Shown here piece by piece: positions 1-8,916 of a stretch of DNA of 64,000 bases (position 1 is the stretch's first letter; each line of letters begins with the position of its first letter). Below the pieces are notes generated by a model. The model was given only the letters and a program-made list of their open reading frames with translations. It was not told where the DNA came from and made no database searches. The DNA comes from Phycisphaeraceae bacterium (lineage in GTDB: Bacteria; Planctomycetota; Phycisphaerae; Phycisphaerales; UBA1924). Location: contig JAHBXG010000019.1 in the NCBI GenBank assembly GCA_019636565.1, positions 1 through 64,000 of the forward strand, written 5' to 3'. A program made the position numbers and the translations under genes.

Positions 1-1
1 T

Positions 2-1975
2 GTCATCGGGACCGGACTCGGCGCCAAGCCCATCGCGAGCACCGACGTGTTCTGTGTCGCCATGCCCGAGACGGCAGATCTTCCGCCCGGTTGCTTGCCG
101 CCCCGCCGAGTGTTGAGCGAAGTCGTCCGCGGCATCCGCGACTACGGCAACCGGATGGGAATCCCGACCGTCTCGGGTGCCGTCTCCTTCGATAATCGAT
201 ACATAGGCAACCCGCTCGTCTTCGCAGGCTGCATCGGTCTCATTCCGCGCCACCTCGTGCACGGGGAGAGCAAGCCGGGCGATCGCATCATCGCGCTGGG
301 CGGACGCACCGGACGCGACGGCATCCACGGTGCAACGTTCTCGAGCGCCGAGATGGAACACACCCACGCCGACGAATTCGCTCACGCCGTCCAGATCGGC
401 AATGCGATCGAAGAGAAGCGCACGCTCGATGCGATTCTTCGGGCGCGCGATTGCAGCAACGGGCCGCTCTATCACGCCATGACGGATTGCGGCGCTGGTG
501 GTTTTTCCTCCGCCGTCGGTGAAATGGGCGGCAAGGTCGGCGCCACTGTTCAACTCGATCGCGCACCGCTGAAATACGCGGGGCTCTCGTACACCGAGAT
601 CTGGATCAGCGAAGCGCAGGAACGCATGGTGCTCGCCGTCCCGGCGCACAACATCGCAAAGCTGCAGCGAATCTGCGATGAGGAGAGCGTGGAACTCGCC
701 GACCTCGGTGAATTTGGTACGCCCGGCGCCGAGCTTGTGCTTCGCTACGGCGATTTGGACGTTGGCCGGCTTCCAATGGCCTTCCTTCACGAAGGCATTC
801 CGACGCCTACCCGCGAAGCGGAATGGACTCCCGTCCGCGCAATCGCAGCGGACAGCAAAGCAACTACGGCGAAACCCAACTTCTCAGGTCTCTTGATGGA
901 TCTGCTTGCGCATCCGAACATCGCCAGCAAGCACTGGATCATCCGCCAGTATGACCACGAGGTGCAGGGCAATTCCATCGTGAAGCCGCTTGGCGGTCCG
1001 CTCATGCGCGGCCCGATGGATGCTGCGGTGTTGCAGCCGGTGCCGGATTCGCCCCGGGGTATCGCGATCTCCTGCGGATTACAAACCGGAATGGGACATC
1101 CCGACAACGCGGGCGATCCCTACCTCATGACTCTCGCGGCCATCGACGAATGCGTGCGAAACCTCGTCTGTGTCGGCGCGGACCCGGACAGAATCGCCAT
1201 CCTCGATAACTTCTGTTGGCCCTCCTGCTCTGAATCTCGCAACCTCGCTTCGCTCGTCCGCGCGGCCGAAGCCTGCTACGACGGCGCGAAGGCCTATCGC
1301 ACGCCCTTTGTCTCCGGCAAAGATTCGCTGAACAACCAGCTTCGTTACATCGACCCGAAAACGGGCGAGCAGAAACTCATCGAAATCCCGCCGACATTGC
1401 TCATCAGCGGCCTCGCCATGGTGCGGGATGTTTCTGAGTGCGTCACCATGGACGCAAAGAACGCGGGGAACGTGCTCATCCTCGCCGGCGAAACTTCGGA
1501 TCACATGGGCGGATCGCATCTGCAACAAATCGCTCGCGACACAGTCGCAAACGCCAGTATTCCGAGAACGGATCTCGCCAAGGGGCCAAGGACAGCGCGT
1601 GTGGTTGCGGGGCTGATCGCCGCAGGATCGGTTCAAAGCGCCCACGACGTTTCGGATGGCGGCCTGCTATGCGCCGTCGCCGAAATGCTGATCGGCGGGT
1701 CGACGCCAAATCGCCTTCTTGGCGCATCCCTCGATCTTGGCAAGGTGCACGACGATCCGGTGGCCGCGGCATTCTCCGAATCACCGAGCCGGTACTTGCT
1801 CGAGGTCTCGGCGCAAAGGCAGCACGAAGCAGTCGAAGCCTTTGAGAATCAGGGCATTCGCGCAATCGCGATCGGAGAGGTCAATACGTCCGGCGAATTG
1901 ACATGGAGCGGCGGGAATCTGAACGCTGAAATCGAAGAACTGGCGACGGCGTGGCGCGGGCCGATCGATTGGTGA
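2..1975 (+). CDS. purL: Phosphoribosylformylglycinamidine synthase subunit PurL (5' end outside window)
   Basis: This is the synthetase subunit that converts FGAR to FGAM with ATP and glutamine-derived ammonia, the fourth step of purine synthesis, in the cytoplasm. The frame is open from base 2 and reads GTGLGAKPIASTDVFCVAMP before the first ATG, so the true start lies upstream of the window. About 657 residues are visible; small-type PurL proteins are usually about 720-760, so roughly 80-100 residues are missing. Family motifs include DCGAGGFSSAVGEMGG in the first half and DVSDGGLLCAVAEMLIGG near the C-terminus, marking the two AIRS-like ATP-binding halves. It converges on the oxidoreductase gene with a gap of about 16 bases. 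purH lies 5 kb away on the same strand. Confidence 0.96.
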   Translation, partial: VIGTGLGAKPIASTDVFCVAMPETADLPPGCLPPRRVLSEVVRGIRDYGNRMGIPTVSGAVSFDNRYIGNPLVFAGCIGLIPRHLVHGESKPGDRIIALGGRTGRDGIHGATFSSAEMEHTHADEFAHAVQIGNAIEEKRTLDAILRARDCSNGPLYHAMTDCGAGGFSSAVGEMGGKVGATVQLDRAPLKYAGLSYTEIWISEAQERMVLAVPAHNIAKLQRICDEESVELADLGEFGTPGAELVLRYGDLDVGRLPMAFLHEGIPTPTREAEWTPVRAIAADSKATTAKPNFSGLLMDLLAHPNIASKHWIIRQYDHEVQGNSIVKPLGGPLMRGPMDAAVLQPVPDSPRGIAISCGLQTGMGHPDNAGDPYLMTLAAIDECVRNLVCVGADPDRIAILDNFCWPSCSESRNLASLVRAAEACYDGAKAYRTPFVSGKDSLNNQLRYIDPKTGEQKLIEIPPTLLISGLAMVRDVSECVTMDAKNAGNVLILAGETSDHMGGSHLQQIARDTVANASIPRTDLAKGPRTARVVAGLIAAGSVQSAHDVSDGGLLCAVAEMLIGGSTPNRLLGASLDLGKVHDDPVAAAFSESPSRYLLEVSAQRQHEAVEAFENQGIRAIAIGEVNTSGELTWSGGNLNAEIEELATAWRGPIDW

Positions 1976-1991
1976 TCCCGTTCCAGACAAC

Positions 1992-2951
1992 TCAAGGAAT
2001 CAGAATGATCTTGCCCGCAGCACCCGGCGCCATGATTCTTTCGTGTGCCGCGGCGGCCTGCGCGAGAGGCATCGTCTCTCCGATGATCGGGGTGAGCTTG
2101 CCGGAATCGACGCCGCGCGTGATTTGAGTCCACGCTTCACGCAGCTCCGCATCGGTCGCGTTGTGCAGGCTCATCCCAAGCACATCCAGATTGCTCTTCA
2201 TCAGCAGGCGGGGAGTGACCTCGATCTTGCCTCGGTTTCCGACGACGACGATGCGACCGCGGGGCGCGGCAATGGACATGTCGTTCTCGAGATTCACGTT
2301 GGCGAGCATCTCGATGATGAGGTCGGGACCTTTTCCTCCGGTTGCCTTGAGGATCTCGTCGAGGTAGCCGGGCATCGAGTGATCGAAAACGCGCTTGGCG
2401 CCGAGCGAGGTTGCGAGCGAGCGCCCTTTCTCGCTGCTTCCAGTGCCTAGCACAGTCAGGCCCGCAGCGTGCGCAAGCTGAACACACGCCGTTCCCACGC
2501 CGCCCGTGGCCCCATGCACAAGCACCGTCTCGCCCGGCTTGGCACGCCCGCGATCAAAGAGGGCGATCTGCGCCGTGAAGTACGGAACACCGAGCCCCGC
2601 GCCCTGCTCGAACGAAAGCGAAACGGGCAGCGGAAACAAGTGCTTCACGTCGCAGGCGATCAATTCGCGGTAGGTCCCGCCCGGCGGGCGATAGAGCATG
2701 ACGCGATCACCGGGTTTGAAACCGGAAATGCCGGAACCGACCTGCTCAATGGTGCCCGAAGCGTCGTACCCGGGCGTGAAAGGAAACTGCTGCAGACCGT
2801 AGATTCCCGAGCGAATGTATGTGTCGACCGGGTTCACTCCCACCGCTCGAATACGGACGAGCACCTGATCGCCGGATGCAGCAGGATCGGGAAGTGTTTC
2901 TTGTTGAAGAACCGAAGGATCGCCGAAGTTGTGGATGCGTATGGCCTTCAT
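1992..2951 (-). CDS. NADPH:quinone oxidoreductase, zeta-crystallin-like MDR family
   Basis: A 319-residue medium-chain dehydrogenase/reductase of the quinone oxidoreductase class, expected to reduce quinones or reactive enones with NADPH in the cytoplasm. The N-terminal GroES-like domain contains VGVNPVDTYIRSG and FTPGYDASG. The Rossmann half begins with VLVHGATGGVGTACVQLA near residue 145. It lacks the cysteine/histidine zinc sites of true alcohol dehydrogenases, as expected for this subfamily. Length is normal. It is the last gene of a minus-strand run (ribE, ruvC, regulator, this gene), 78 bases after the regulator, so co-transcription is possible but unproven. The substrate cannot be told from sequence. 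Confidence 0.9.
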   Translation of the reverse strand: MKAIRIHNFGDPSVLQQETLPDPAASGDQVLVRIRAVGVNPVDTYIRSGIYGLQQFPFTPGYDASGTIEQVGSGISGFKPGDRVMLYRPPGGTYRELIACDVKHLFPLPVSLSFEQGAGLGVPYFTAQIALFDRGRAKPGETVLVHGATGGVGTACVQLAHAAGLTVLGTGSSEKGRSLATSLGAKRVFDHSMPGYLDEILKATGGKGPDLIIEMLANVNLENDMSIAAPRGRIVVVGNRGKIEVTPRLLMKSNLDVLGMSLHNATDAELREAWTQITRGVDSGKLTPIIGETMPLAQAAAAHERIMAPGAAGKIILIP

Positions 2952-3029
2952 TCAATCTTGCTCGGGCTGCTTCGGCATGCGATGCCGACTGAACCTGTGT
3001 TCCGTTACCGGAAAAGGAAATCGGACAAT

Positions 3030-4544
3030 TCACCGTAGCCCGTACTCCTTCAACTTGCGATAAAGCGTCCGCTCGCCAATGCCGAGCAGTTTCGCCGCGT
3101 GCTCGCGATTCCCCTGCGTCAGGCGCAGCGTCTCTCGGATCGCCCTTTTCTCGATCGCTTCAAGACTCGTTCCCGCCAGCGAAGCACCAATCGAAGAGGA
3201 GTCGGACATCGCGTCGGCATCCGCCGAATCACCCACCCGCACCTCGTCCGTAATGTGGCGGACATCCAGCACAAATTCACCGCCCGGAGGCACATCCTCT
3301 CCCAGCGCTGTCACCACCATGTTCTGAATTACGTTGAGCAACTGTCGCACGTTGCCCGGCCAGTCGTAACTGGTGAGCCGCATCATCGCGGCGTCCGACA
3401 CCTTCGGCGCGGGCTTGCCCGGCGCGAGTTCCTGCATGAAGCGATCCGCGAACACGCGAACCAAAGGCGGAATGTCTTCCCGTCGCTCCCGCAGTGCCGG
3501 CAGGTGCACATGCGAACCGTTGATGCGGAAGAACAAATCCTCGCGGAACGTTCCGGCTTTCACCATCTCCCGCAGGTCTTTGTTGGTCGCGCTCACGAAT
3601 CGCACATCGGTGTGCCGGGCTTCGTTCGAGCCAAGCCGAACCACCTCGCCGCTTTCCAGCACGCGCAGCAGTTTGGCCTGCATGCTCAAGGGCATATCGC
3701 CGATCTCGTCAAGAAAAAGCGTGCCCCCGTCCGCGTACTCAAAGACACCCGGCCGATCCTTATCCGCCCCCGTGAACGCGCCGCGGATGTGTCCGAACAA
3801 CTGATCCTCCAGCAGGCTTTCGCTCTGCCCGGCGCAGTTGAAAGCAACGTACCGGCCACCCGCGCTCCCGTTGCCTCCCAGAAAGCCGCCAGATGCCGAG
3901 CCGTTGCCGGGCGGCCCCGAGCGTTTGCTCAGTTTGTGCACAGCCAGCGCGATTAGTTCCTTGCCGGTGCCGCTTTCTCCGGTGATCAGCACCGGAATGT
4001 TGCTCGGCGCAACCGTGCGGATCGTGCGCAGCACCCGCCTCATCGGCTCGCTTGTCGCCACCAGCCCATCGAAGCCCGCGCTCTCGGCCTGAACTTTCAG
4101 TTCGTCGTTCTGATGCCGCAGCAGCACCGTCTCTGCCGCGCGATTGACGAGATTGCGGAACACCTCCAGATCAAGCGGCTTCTGGATGAAGTCGTACGCC
4201 CCCTGTTTGAACGCCGCCCGCGCGGTCGGCACATCGCCGTGCGCCGTGACCATGATGGTCTCCGCCGCGGGCTGGAGCTTGCTCGCCGCTTCCAGCACCT
4301 TCAGCCCCGCGTCCGCGCCGTCGGGCGCGACGCCGTTCTTGCTGCCGGAATTGGGCATCCGAAGATCGGTGACGATCACATCGAACGCGCCGCCCTTGAG
4401 TTCCTCGAGCGCACGCCCCACGTCGTTCACGATGGTGCACACGTGCCCCGGCTTGCGCAACGAGTCCGCCATCACTTCCGCATGATCCGGTTCGTCCTCC
4501 ACAATGAGAACCTGCGCCGCAAGTTTTCCGCGATCTTCTGCCAT
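3030..4544 (-). CDS. Sigma-54-dependent response regulator, NtrC family
   Basis: A 504-residue bacterial enhancer-binding protein that should activate sigma-54 promoters when phosphorylated. Order of parts: receiver domain with VEDEPD at about 15-20 and the phospho-acceptor D60 in VTDLRMP; AAA+ domain with Walker A GESGTGKE, the sigma-54 contact loop GAFTGA, and Walker [11 protein letters not shown]-terminal Fis-type helix-turn-helix ending [16 protein letters not shown]. Two oddities are visible: extra residues just after D60 ([16 protein letters not shown]) and a glycine-rich stretch between SKRSGP and RYVAFNCAG in the AAA+ domain. No histidine kinase is nearby, so its input is unknown. It starts 8 bases after the ruvC stop. 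Confidence 0.94.
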   Translation of the reverse strand: MAEDRGKLAAQVLIVEDEPDHAEVMADSLRKPGHVCTIVNDVGRALEELKGGAFDVIVTDLRMPNSGSKNGVAPDGADAGLKVLEAASKLQPAAETIMVTAHGDVPTARAAFKQGAYDFIQKPLDLEVFRNLVNRAAETVLLRHQNDELKVQAESAGFDGLVATSEPMRRVLRTIRTVAPSNIPVLITGESGTGKELIALAVHKLSKRSGPPGNGSASGGFLGGNGSAGGRYVAFNCAGQSESLLEDQLFGHIRGAFTGADKDRPGVFEYADGGTLFLDEIGDMPLSMQAKLLRVLESGEVVRLGSNEARHTDVRFVSATNKDLREMVKAGTFREDLFFRINGSHVHLPALRERREDIPPLVRVFADRFMQELAPGKPAPKVSDAAMMRLTSYDWPGNVRQLLNVIQNMVVTALGEDVPPGGEFVLDVRHITDEVRVGDSADADAMSDSSSIGASLAGTSLEAIEKRAIRETLRLTQGNREHAAKLLGIGERTLYRKLKEYGLR

Positions 4545-4552
4545 GCGGAACT

Positions 4553-5113
4553 TTAGATCATTCGCGAAACAGATTCGCCCACACCCGGAATCGCCGCGGT
4601 CCGTCGCGATGCGCAGATCGCAACCGCCAGCGCGTCGGCCATGTCCGCAGGCTCGGGGATCTCGGCGAGCCCGAGCATCGCGCGCACCGCCGACTGCACC
4701 TGCACCTTCTTGGCGAGGCCGTTACCCGTCACCGACTTCTTGACCATGGTCGGTTTGAACTCGAGCAGGCTCATCCCCAACTGCCTGATCGCCAGCAGCA
4801 GCACGCCCCGCGAATGCCCCATCACAATCGCCGTCGCCGGGTGCTTGTAGTGTGCGAACAGCGCTTCAACCGCGACAACATCCGGCCGCAAGCGATCGAG
4901 CATGACCCGACAATCGCGGTCTAGTTCAGACAGCCGAGACGAAATGCTCTGGGCATCCCCCACCCGAAACTCGACCTCGTCTCGCTCGCTTTTCACCAGC
5001 GCGCGGCCCAACCGAAAAACGCCCGCCTCAACCAGTTGCAGGCCCCGATCCTCCACGTCGATGCACCCGTAGCCGGTGATCCGAAGTCCCGGGTCTATCC
5101 CGACGATCCGCAT
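4553..5113 (-). CDS. ruvC: Crossover junction endodeoxyribonuclease RuvC
   Basis: Resolves Holliday junctions made during recombination and fork repair, working with RuvAB in the nucleoid. The 186-residue protein shows the RNase H-like catalytic acids: D7 in GIDPG, E83 in VAVEALF, and D157/D160 in ADMADALA, plus FKPTMVKKSVTGNG before the last acids. The distance from the first to the second acid is 76 residues, against about 59 in the E. coli enzyme, because of an insertion around residues 38-55. ruvA and ruvB are not in the window. It lies 43 bases downstream of ribE and just upstream of the sigma-54 regulator, suggesting one transcript. Confidence 0.95.
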   Translation of the reverse strand: MRIVGIDPGLRITGYGCIDVEDRGLQLVEAGVFRLGRALVKSERDEVEFRVGDAQSISSRLSELDRDCRVMLDRLRPDVVAVEALFAHYKHPATAIVMGHSRGVLLLAIRQLGMSLLEFKPTMVKKSVTGNGLAKKVQVQSAVRAMLGLAEIPEPADMADALAVAICASRRTAAIPGVGESVSRMI

Positions 5114-5156
5114 GTGCTCCTCTCAGCCACCAATCCCGATCCCAGCCTATCCGCCC

Positions 5157-5765
5157 CTACCTCGCCCCCGCTCCGTAGTTCTTCAGCCAGTGAATCATCG
5201 TCTTGGCCATTGCGTCGGCTTCCACATTCACACCATCGCCCACTTTCAGCTCAGCCAAGTTCGTTTTCGCCAGCGTCTCCGGAATCAGCGCGACCTCGAT
5301 CCACCCCTCCGCTGGCGAGACCTCCGCCAACGTGAGCGACACCCCCGCCAACGCAACCGACCCTTTCGGGACCATGTACGGCATAAGGCCATCGCCGGGC
5401 CGCAACCGGATCCGCCAATCCGCCCCTTGCATCACCCCGATCACGCTTCCCACGCCATCCACATGGCCCTGAACCACATGCCCACCCAGAAAAGTCGCTG
5501 CCGTCGCCGCGTGCTCCAGATTCACTTTCTTGCCGACTTTCCACGCTCCCAGTGTGGTCTTGGCCAGCGTTTCCGGAACCGCATCAAACTTCCAAAGACT
5601 CCGATCCGCCCCCACCACCGTCAGGCAACAGCCGTCCACGGAGATCGAATCGCCCGCCCGCGGCAAAAAGTCCCACCCTTGGGGATCGATTTCGATGCGC
5701 AACCCCGGCGCGATTGGCAATATCCCCGCCACTCGACCACCGGCTTGCACAATTCCCGTAAACAT
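5157..5765 (-). CDS. ribE: Riboflavin synthase
   Basis: Catalyses dismutation of two 6,7-dimethyl-8-ribityllumazine molecules to riboflavin, the last step of the pathway. The start is set at MFTGIVQAGG, the invariant N-terminus of the family; the open frame runs much further upstream but that part has no recognisable protein character. The 202-residue product contains the expected internal duplication: GDSISVDGCCLTVV in the first barrel and KGSVALAGVSLTLAEV in the second, plus LGGHVVQGHVDG. Length is normal. It heads the minus-strand run with ruvC. The other riboflavin gene in the window, ribB, lies 9 kb away. I see no FMN riboswitch in the 216 bases upstream. Confidence 0.95.
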   Translation of the reverse strand: MFTGIVQAGGRVAGILPIAPGLRIEIDPQGWDFLPRAGDSISVDGCCLTVVGADRSLWKFDAVPETLAKTTLGAWKVGKKVNLEHAATAATFLGGHVVQGHVDGVGSVIGVMQGADWRIRLRPGDGLMPYMVPKGSVALAGVSLTLAEVSPAEGWIEVALIPETLAKTNLAELKVGDGVNVEADAMAKTMIHWLKNYGAGAR

Positions 5766-5981
5766 GCCCGGAAGTGTCCGCAAGCCCAGTCCCAAACGCA
5801 ACCTGCAACCTCGAAAGTGCGGAGATTCCATCCGCGCCAAAGCGTGCCAGGGCTCGACGCCCCGCCGCCAGCGCTCCAACAATGGCCCCCGACTGATTTT
5901 TTCCCCGCGGCGGAACGACCACGCCTCGCGGGGCAAAATCTGGTAGAAGAAGCGTTCCCGCGATCCCCCGAAAGACCCGCC

Positions 5982-7166
5982 ATGGCGAATCTTCCGTATC
6001 TCCGCACCAACGCAATCCGACTCCTGCTTGCCGCCTGCGCCGTGTCGCTGGCTTCCTGTGCAAACAAGAGCACCGCGAAATCTCCCGAAGCAGCGCCCCC
6101 CGCGGCCGCCTCCGGCACGGTTGCCACTTCCGCCCCGATAGGGGGCTATTCGATCAACGACTCCAACTTTCTTGAACTCGGATACCGCCGCGATTGGACC
6201 GCCTTTCCGTATCTGAGCAAGCACCAGAAACTACAGACGCTCGTGCCCGCCGGCGACATGGTCCTGAGCCTCGAAACCGGCTCGACGGTGACGGGTCTGG
6301 AATCATCCAACGGCGCGATGCGCTGGGCCAATGAACTCGCAACCCCGCTCACTCGATTCGTCGGGCTCAACCGCGACGGCGACAAGATCCTCGCATCCTC
6401 CGATAGCGAGCTCTTTGTGCTCTCAGCGATTAACGGGGATGTGCAGGCCCGCCAGGGATACTCCCGGGTCGTCAACACGGCCCCTGTGGTCTACAGCAAT
6501 CTGTGCATCTACGGAACCACGACGGGCCACGTCCTGGCCCACCGGCTCGATCTCGGCGTAAGCCGCTGGTCATTCCTGCTCCGCGGAGCGATCGATCACA
6601 AGCCGGTCCTTGTCGGTTCGCTTGAGTCAGACGACGCGATCATCGGCGCCATATCGCAAGCCGGGCAATACGTTTTCGTCAGCGCCAAGACCGGTCGTCC
6701 GCTCGGGCGAGGCGAGATTTTCGGTGGCCTTGATACCGATCCCATTTCGGCCCAGGGACTGATGATCGCGGCCAGCCGCGATCAATCACTCTGGGGCCTG
6801 CGTCCCGATGGCGGCGTGGAGTGGCGGATCCGCTGCGACCTGCCCCTGACTCGCCAACCCTCCACCGACGGCAAGACCGTCTGGAGTCAACTGGGCACCG
6901 AAGGGCTCTCGGCGGTCGATGCCGCAACCGGCAAAGTCCTGTGGTCCAACCGCGTCGTTGAAGGAACCGTGATCGGCATCCGCAACGGCAACCTGCTGGT
7001 CTGGAACGGATCGCTGGCGCTGCTGCTGGACAAGGACCGAGGCGACATCATCCGGTCGTACGTGGTTCCCCAAACCGCCATGATGCTGACCGACAAATTT
7101 GAGGACGGCAATCTCTTCGCCGTGAGCGACGGGGGCGTGGTGGTGCGGTTTATTCCCCGGTCCTGA
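5982..7166 (+). CDS. PQQ-binding-like beta-propeller lipoprotein
   Basis: A 394-residue exported protein with a lipoprotein signal: hydrophobic RLLLAACAVSLASC with lipobox L-A-S-C26. The rest reads as repeated blades in the PQQ/quinoprotein style, for example LETGSTVTGLESSNGAMRW, LSAINGDVQARQGY and DAATGKVLWSNRVVEGTVIG, so a BamB-like propeller is likely. The start at 5982 gives a clean signal peptide; an upstream extension of the frame to 5076 is antisense to ribE and is not used. It is divergent from ribE and 30 bases upstream of purH. A BamB-like role in outer-membrane assembly or another periplasmic scaffold role is possible; the sequence does not decide. Confidence 0.82.
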   Translation: MANLPYLRTNAIRLLLAACAVSLASCANKSTAKSPEAAPPAAASGTVATSAPIGGYSINDSNFLELGYRRDWTAFPYLSKHQKLQTLVPAGDMVLSLETGSTVTGLESSNGAMRWANELATPLTRFVGLNRDGDKILASSDSELFVLSAINGDVQARQGYSRVVNTAPVVYSNLCIYGTTTGHVLAHRLDLGVSRWSFLLRGAIDHKPVLVGSLESDDAIIGAISQAGQYVFVSAKTGRPLGRGEIFGGLDTDPISAQGLMIAASRDQSLWGLRPDGGVEWRIRCDLPLTRQPSTDGKTVWSQLGTEGLSAVDAATGKVLWSNRVVEGTVIGIRNGNLLVWNGSLALLLDKDRGDIIRSYVVPQTAMMLTDKFEDGNLFAVSDGGVVVRFIPRS

Positions 7167-7196
7167 GAAACCAATTCCCCCATCTGGAGGCTCGCG

Positions 7197-8801
7197 ATGA
7201 ACGACCTGGTCACCATCCGACGGGCCATTTTGTCGGTCTCTGACAAAACCGGCTTGGTGGAGTTCGGACGCGAACTGGCTCGACGCGACATTGAGATTAT
7301 CTCGACCGGAGGCACCGCCGCGGCGCTTGAAGGGGCCGGCATTCCCGTCACCCCGATCGACCGCGTCACAGGTTTCCCCGAGATCATGGACGGACGGGTG
7401 AAAACCCTCCATCCCAAGGTTCACGGCGCGCTGCTGGCGGTTCGCGACGATCCAAGTCACCAGGCAGCGCTTGAGAAGCATGAGATCCTGCCGATCGATC
7501 TCGTGTGCGTCAACCTGTACCCGTTCGAGAAAACAATCGCGGCGGCCGGCGTCGAGCGCGACGAGGCGATCGAGCAGATCGACATCGGCGGACCGTCGAT
7601 GATCCGATCCGCTTCAAAGAATCACGATTGGGTGACCGTGATCGTGGCGCCAGAGCAGTACGACGCGGTCCTCAAGGATCTGAACTCGCTCGGTGGCAAG
7701 ACGAGCCTATCGCTCCGTCGCGAATTGGCCGCGGCGGCGTTCAAGCGGACCAGCGCCTACGACGGCGCGATCGCGGAGTACCTGTCGCGCGGCGCCGCCG
7801 AAAAAGTTCGCTTCCCAGCGCAGATTCGTCAGGATTTTTCGCTGGTTCAGGAACTTCGCTACGGTGAAAACCCGCACCAGAGCGCGGCTCTCTACGCAGC
7901 AACAGGCGGCCCGAGCGCGAGCATTCCGAAAGCGAAGCAGCTGCACGGCAAGGAACTCGGGTACAACAACATCGCCGACGCAGCGAGCGCGCTCGAACTG
8001 GTTCGTTCATTGAGAATCATCGCGCCCGACATGGCCGCTGCGGCCGTGATCAAGCACGCCAATCCGTGCGGGTGCTCCATCGCAAAGACGGCGCTGGAAG
8101 CGCTCGAGAACGCCATCGCGGGCGATCCCCTGGCTGCCTACGGCGGGATCATCGCGATCTCGGCGCCCGTGGATCTCAAAGCCGCGGAACGACTGTGCCG
8201 CGACGACACCTTCGCGGAAGTACTGATAGCGCCGTCGTTCGCGCCCGATGCAGTGGAGGCGCTCAAGAAGCGTTGGTTCAACATGCGGATATTGGAAGTC
8301 GGCGCGATCGATCTGCCTCGGGGAGGGGACCTGGAGCAACGTTCGATCCCGGGCGGGCTGCTCGTACAGACGCGTGATTCGCTGCTGGCAGCGCCGGCCG
8401 AATTCGCACGCAGAGCCGGACCCGAACCCAAGGCCGAGTCGATGCGCGTGGCGCAATTCATGGAAGTGGTTACGAGGGCGGTCGCGAGCAACGCGGTGGC
8501 GATTGGCGGCGTGGACCCCAAGACCGGCGTGACACGCCTGTTTGGTGCGGGCGCGGGGCAGATGGACCGCCTGACATCGTGCCGTCTCGCGGTGCAAAAA
8601 GCCGGTGAGCTCGCGAAGGGAGCGGTCGCGTTCAGCGATGCGTTCTTCCCGTTCCCGGATGGTCCTCAGATTCTGATCGACGCGGGTGTAGCAATGATCG
8701 TGCACCCCGGCGGCAGCAAACGCGATCAGGAAACGTTCGACCTGTGCGAAAAACGCGGCGTGACGTGCGTTACGACGGGGCTGCGGCATTTCAGGCATTG
8801 A
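7197..8801 (+). CDS. purH: Bifunctional AICAR transformylase / IMP cyclohydrolase PurH
   Basis: Performs the last two steps of IMP synthesis: formylation of AICAR with 10-formyl-tetrahydrofolate, then ring closure. The 534-residue length is normal. The N-terminal MGS-like cyclohydrolase domain (about 1-200) shows RRAILSVSDKTGLVEFGREL, STGGTAAAL and GRVKTLHPKVHGALLA. The C-terminal transformylase half contains RYGENPHQSAALYA, the catalytic VIKHANPCGCSIA and the terminal IVHPGGSKRDQE. The ATG is preceded by CTGGAGG at proper distance. It follows the propeller lipoprotein gene by 30 bases. Confidence 0.97.
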   Translation: MNDLVTIRRAILSVSDKTGLVEFGRELARRDIEIISTGGTAAALEGAGIPVTPIDRVTGFPEIMDGRVKTLHPKVHGALLAVRDDPSHQAALEKHEILPIDLVCVNLYPFEKTIAAAGVERDEAIEQIDIGGPSMIRSASKNHDWVTVIVAPEQYDAVLKDLNSLGGKTSLSLRRELAAAAFKRTSAYDGAIAEYLSRGAAEKVRFPAQIRQDFSLVQELRYGENPHQSAALYAATGGPSASIPKAKQLHGKELGYNNIADAASALELVRSLRIIAPDMAAAAVIKHANPCGCSIAKTALEALENAIAGDPLAAYGGIIAISAPVDLKAAERLCRDDTFAEVLIAPSFAPDAVEALKKRWFNMRILEVGAIDLPRGGDLEQRSIPGGLLVQTRDSLLAAPAEFARRAGPEPKAESMRVAQFMEVVTRAVASNAVAIGGVDPKTGVTRLFGAGAGQMDRLTSCRLAVQKAGELAKGAVAFSDAFFPFPDGPQILIDAGVAMIVHPGGSKRDQETFDLCEKRGVTCVTTGLRHFRH

Positions 8802-8916
8802 GGGCGCCCCAAGTTTCCGTCGGAAGCAATCGACTGCCGAACGCGATCGATGCCAAGAAATTCTCCAGCGGAATCTCCACCGATCGAGCCACGGACCATG
8901 AGCGCAGGTCCCGAGA

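Noticed and set aside
5076..5981. Long plus-strand extension before the propeller lipoprotein
   Set aside because: It is antisense to ribE, His/Arg/Pro-rich, and the clean lipoprotein signal begins at 5982.
5766..6224. N-terminal extension of the riboflavin synthase frame on the minus strand
   Set aside because: The family N-terminus MFTGIVQ is at 5765; the upstream frame is Arg/Gly-rich, is antisense to the propeller lipoprotein gene and has no homology signs.
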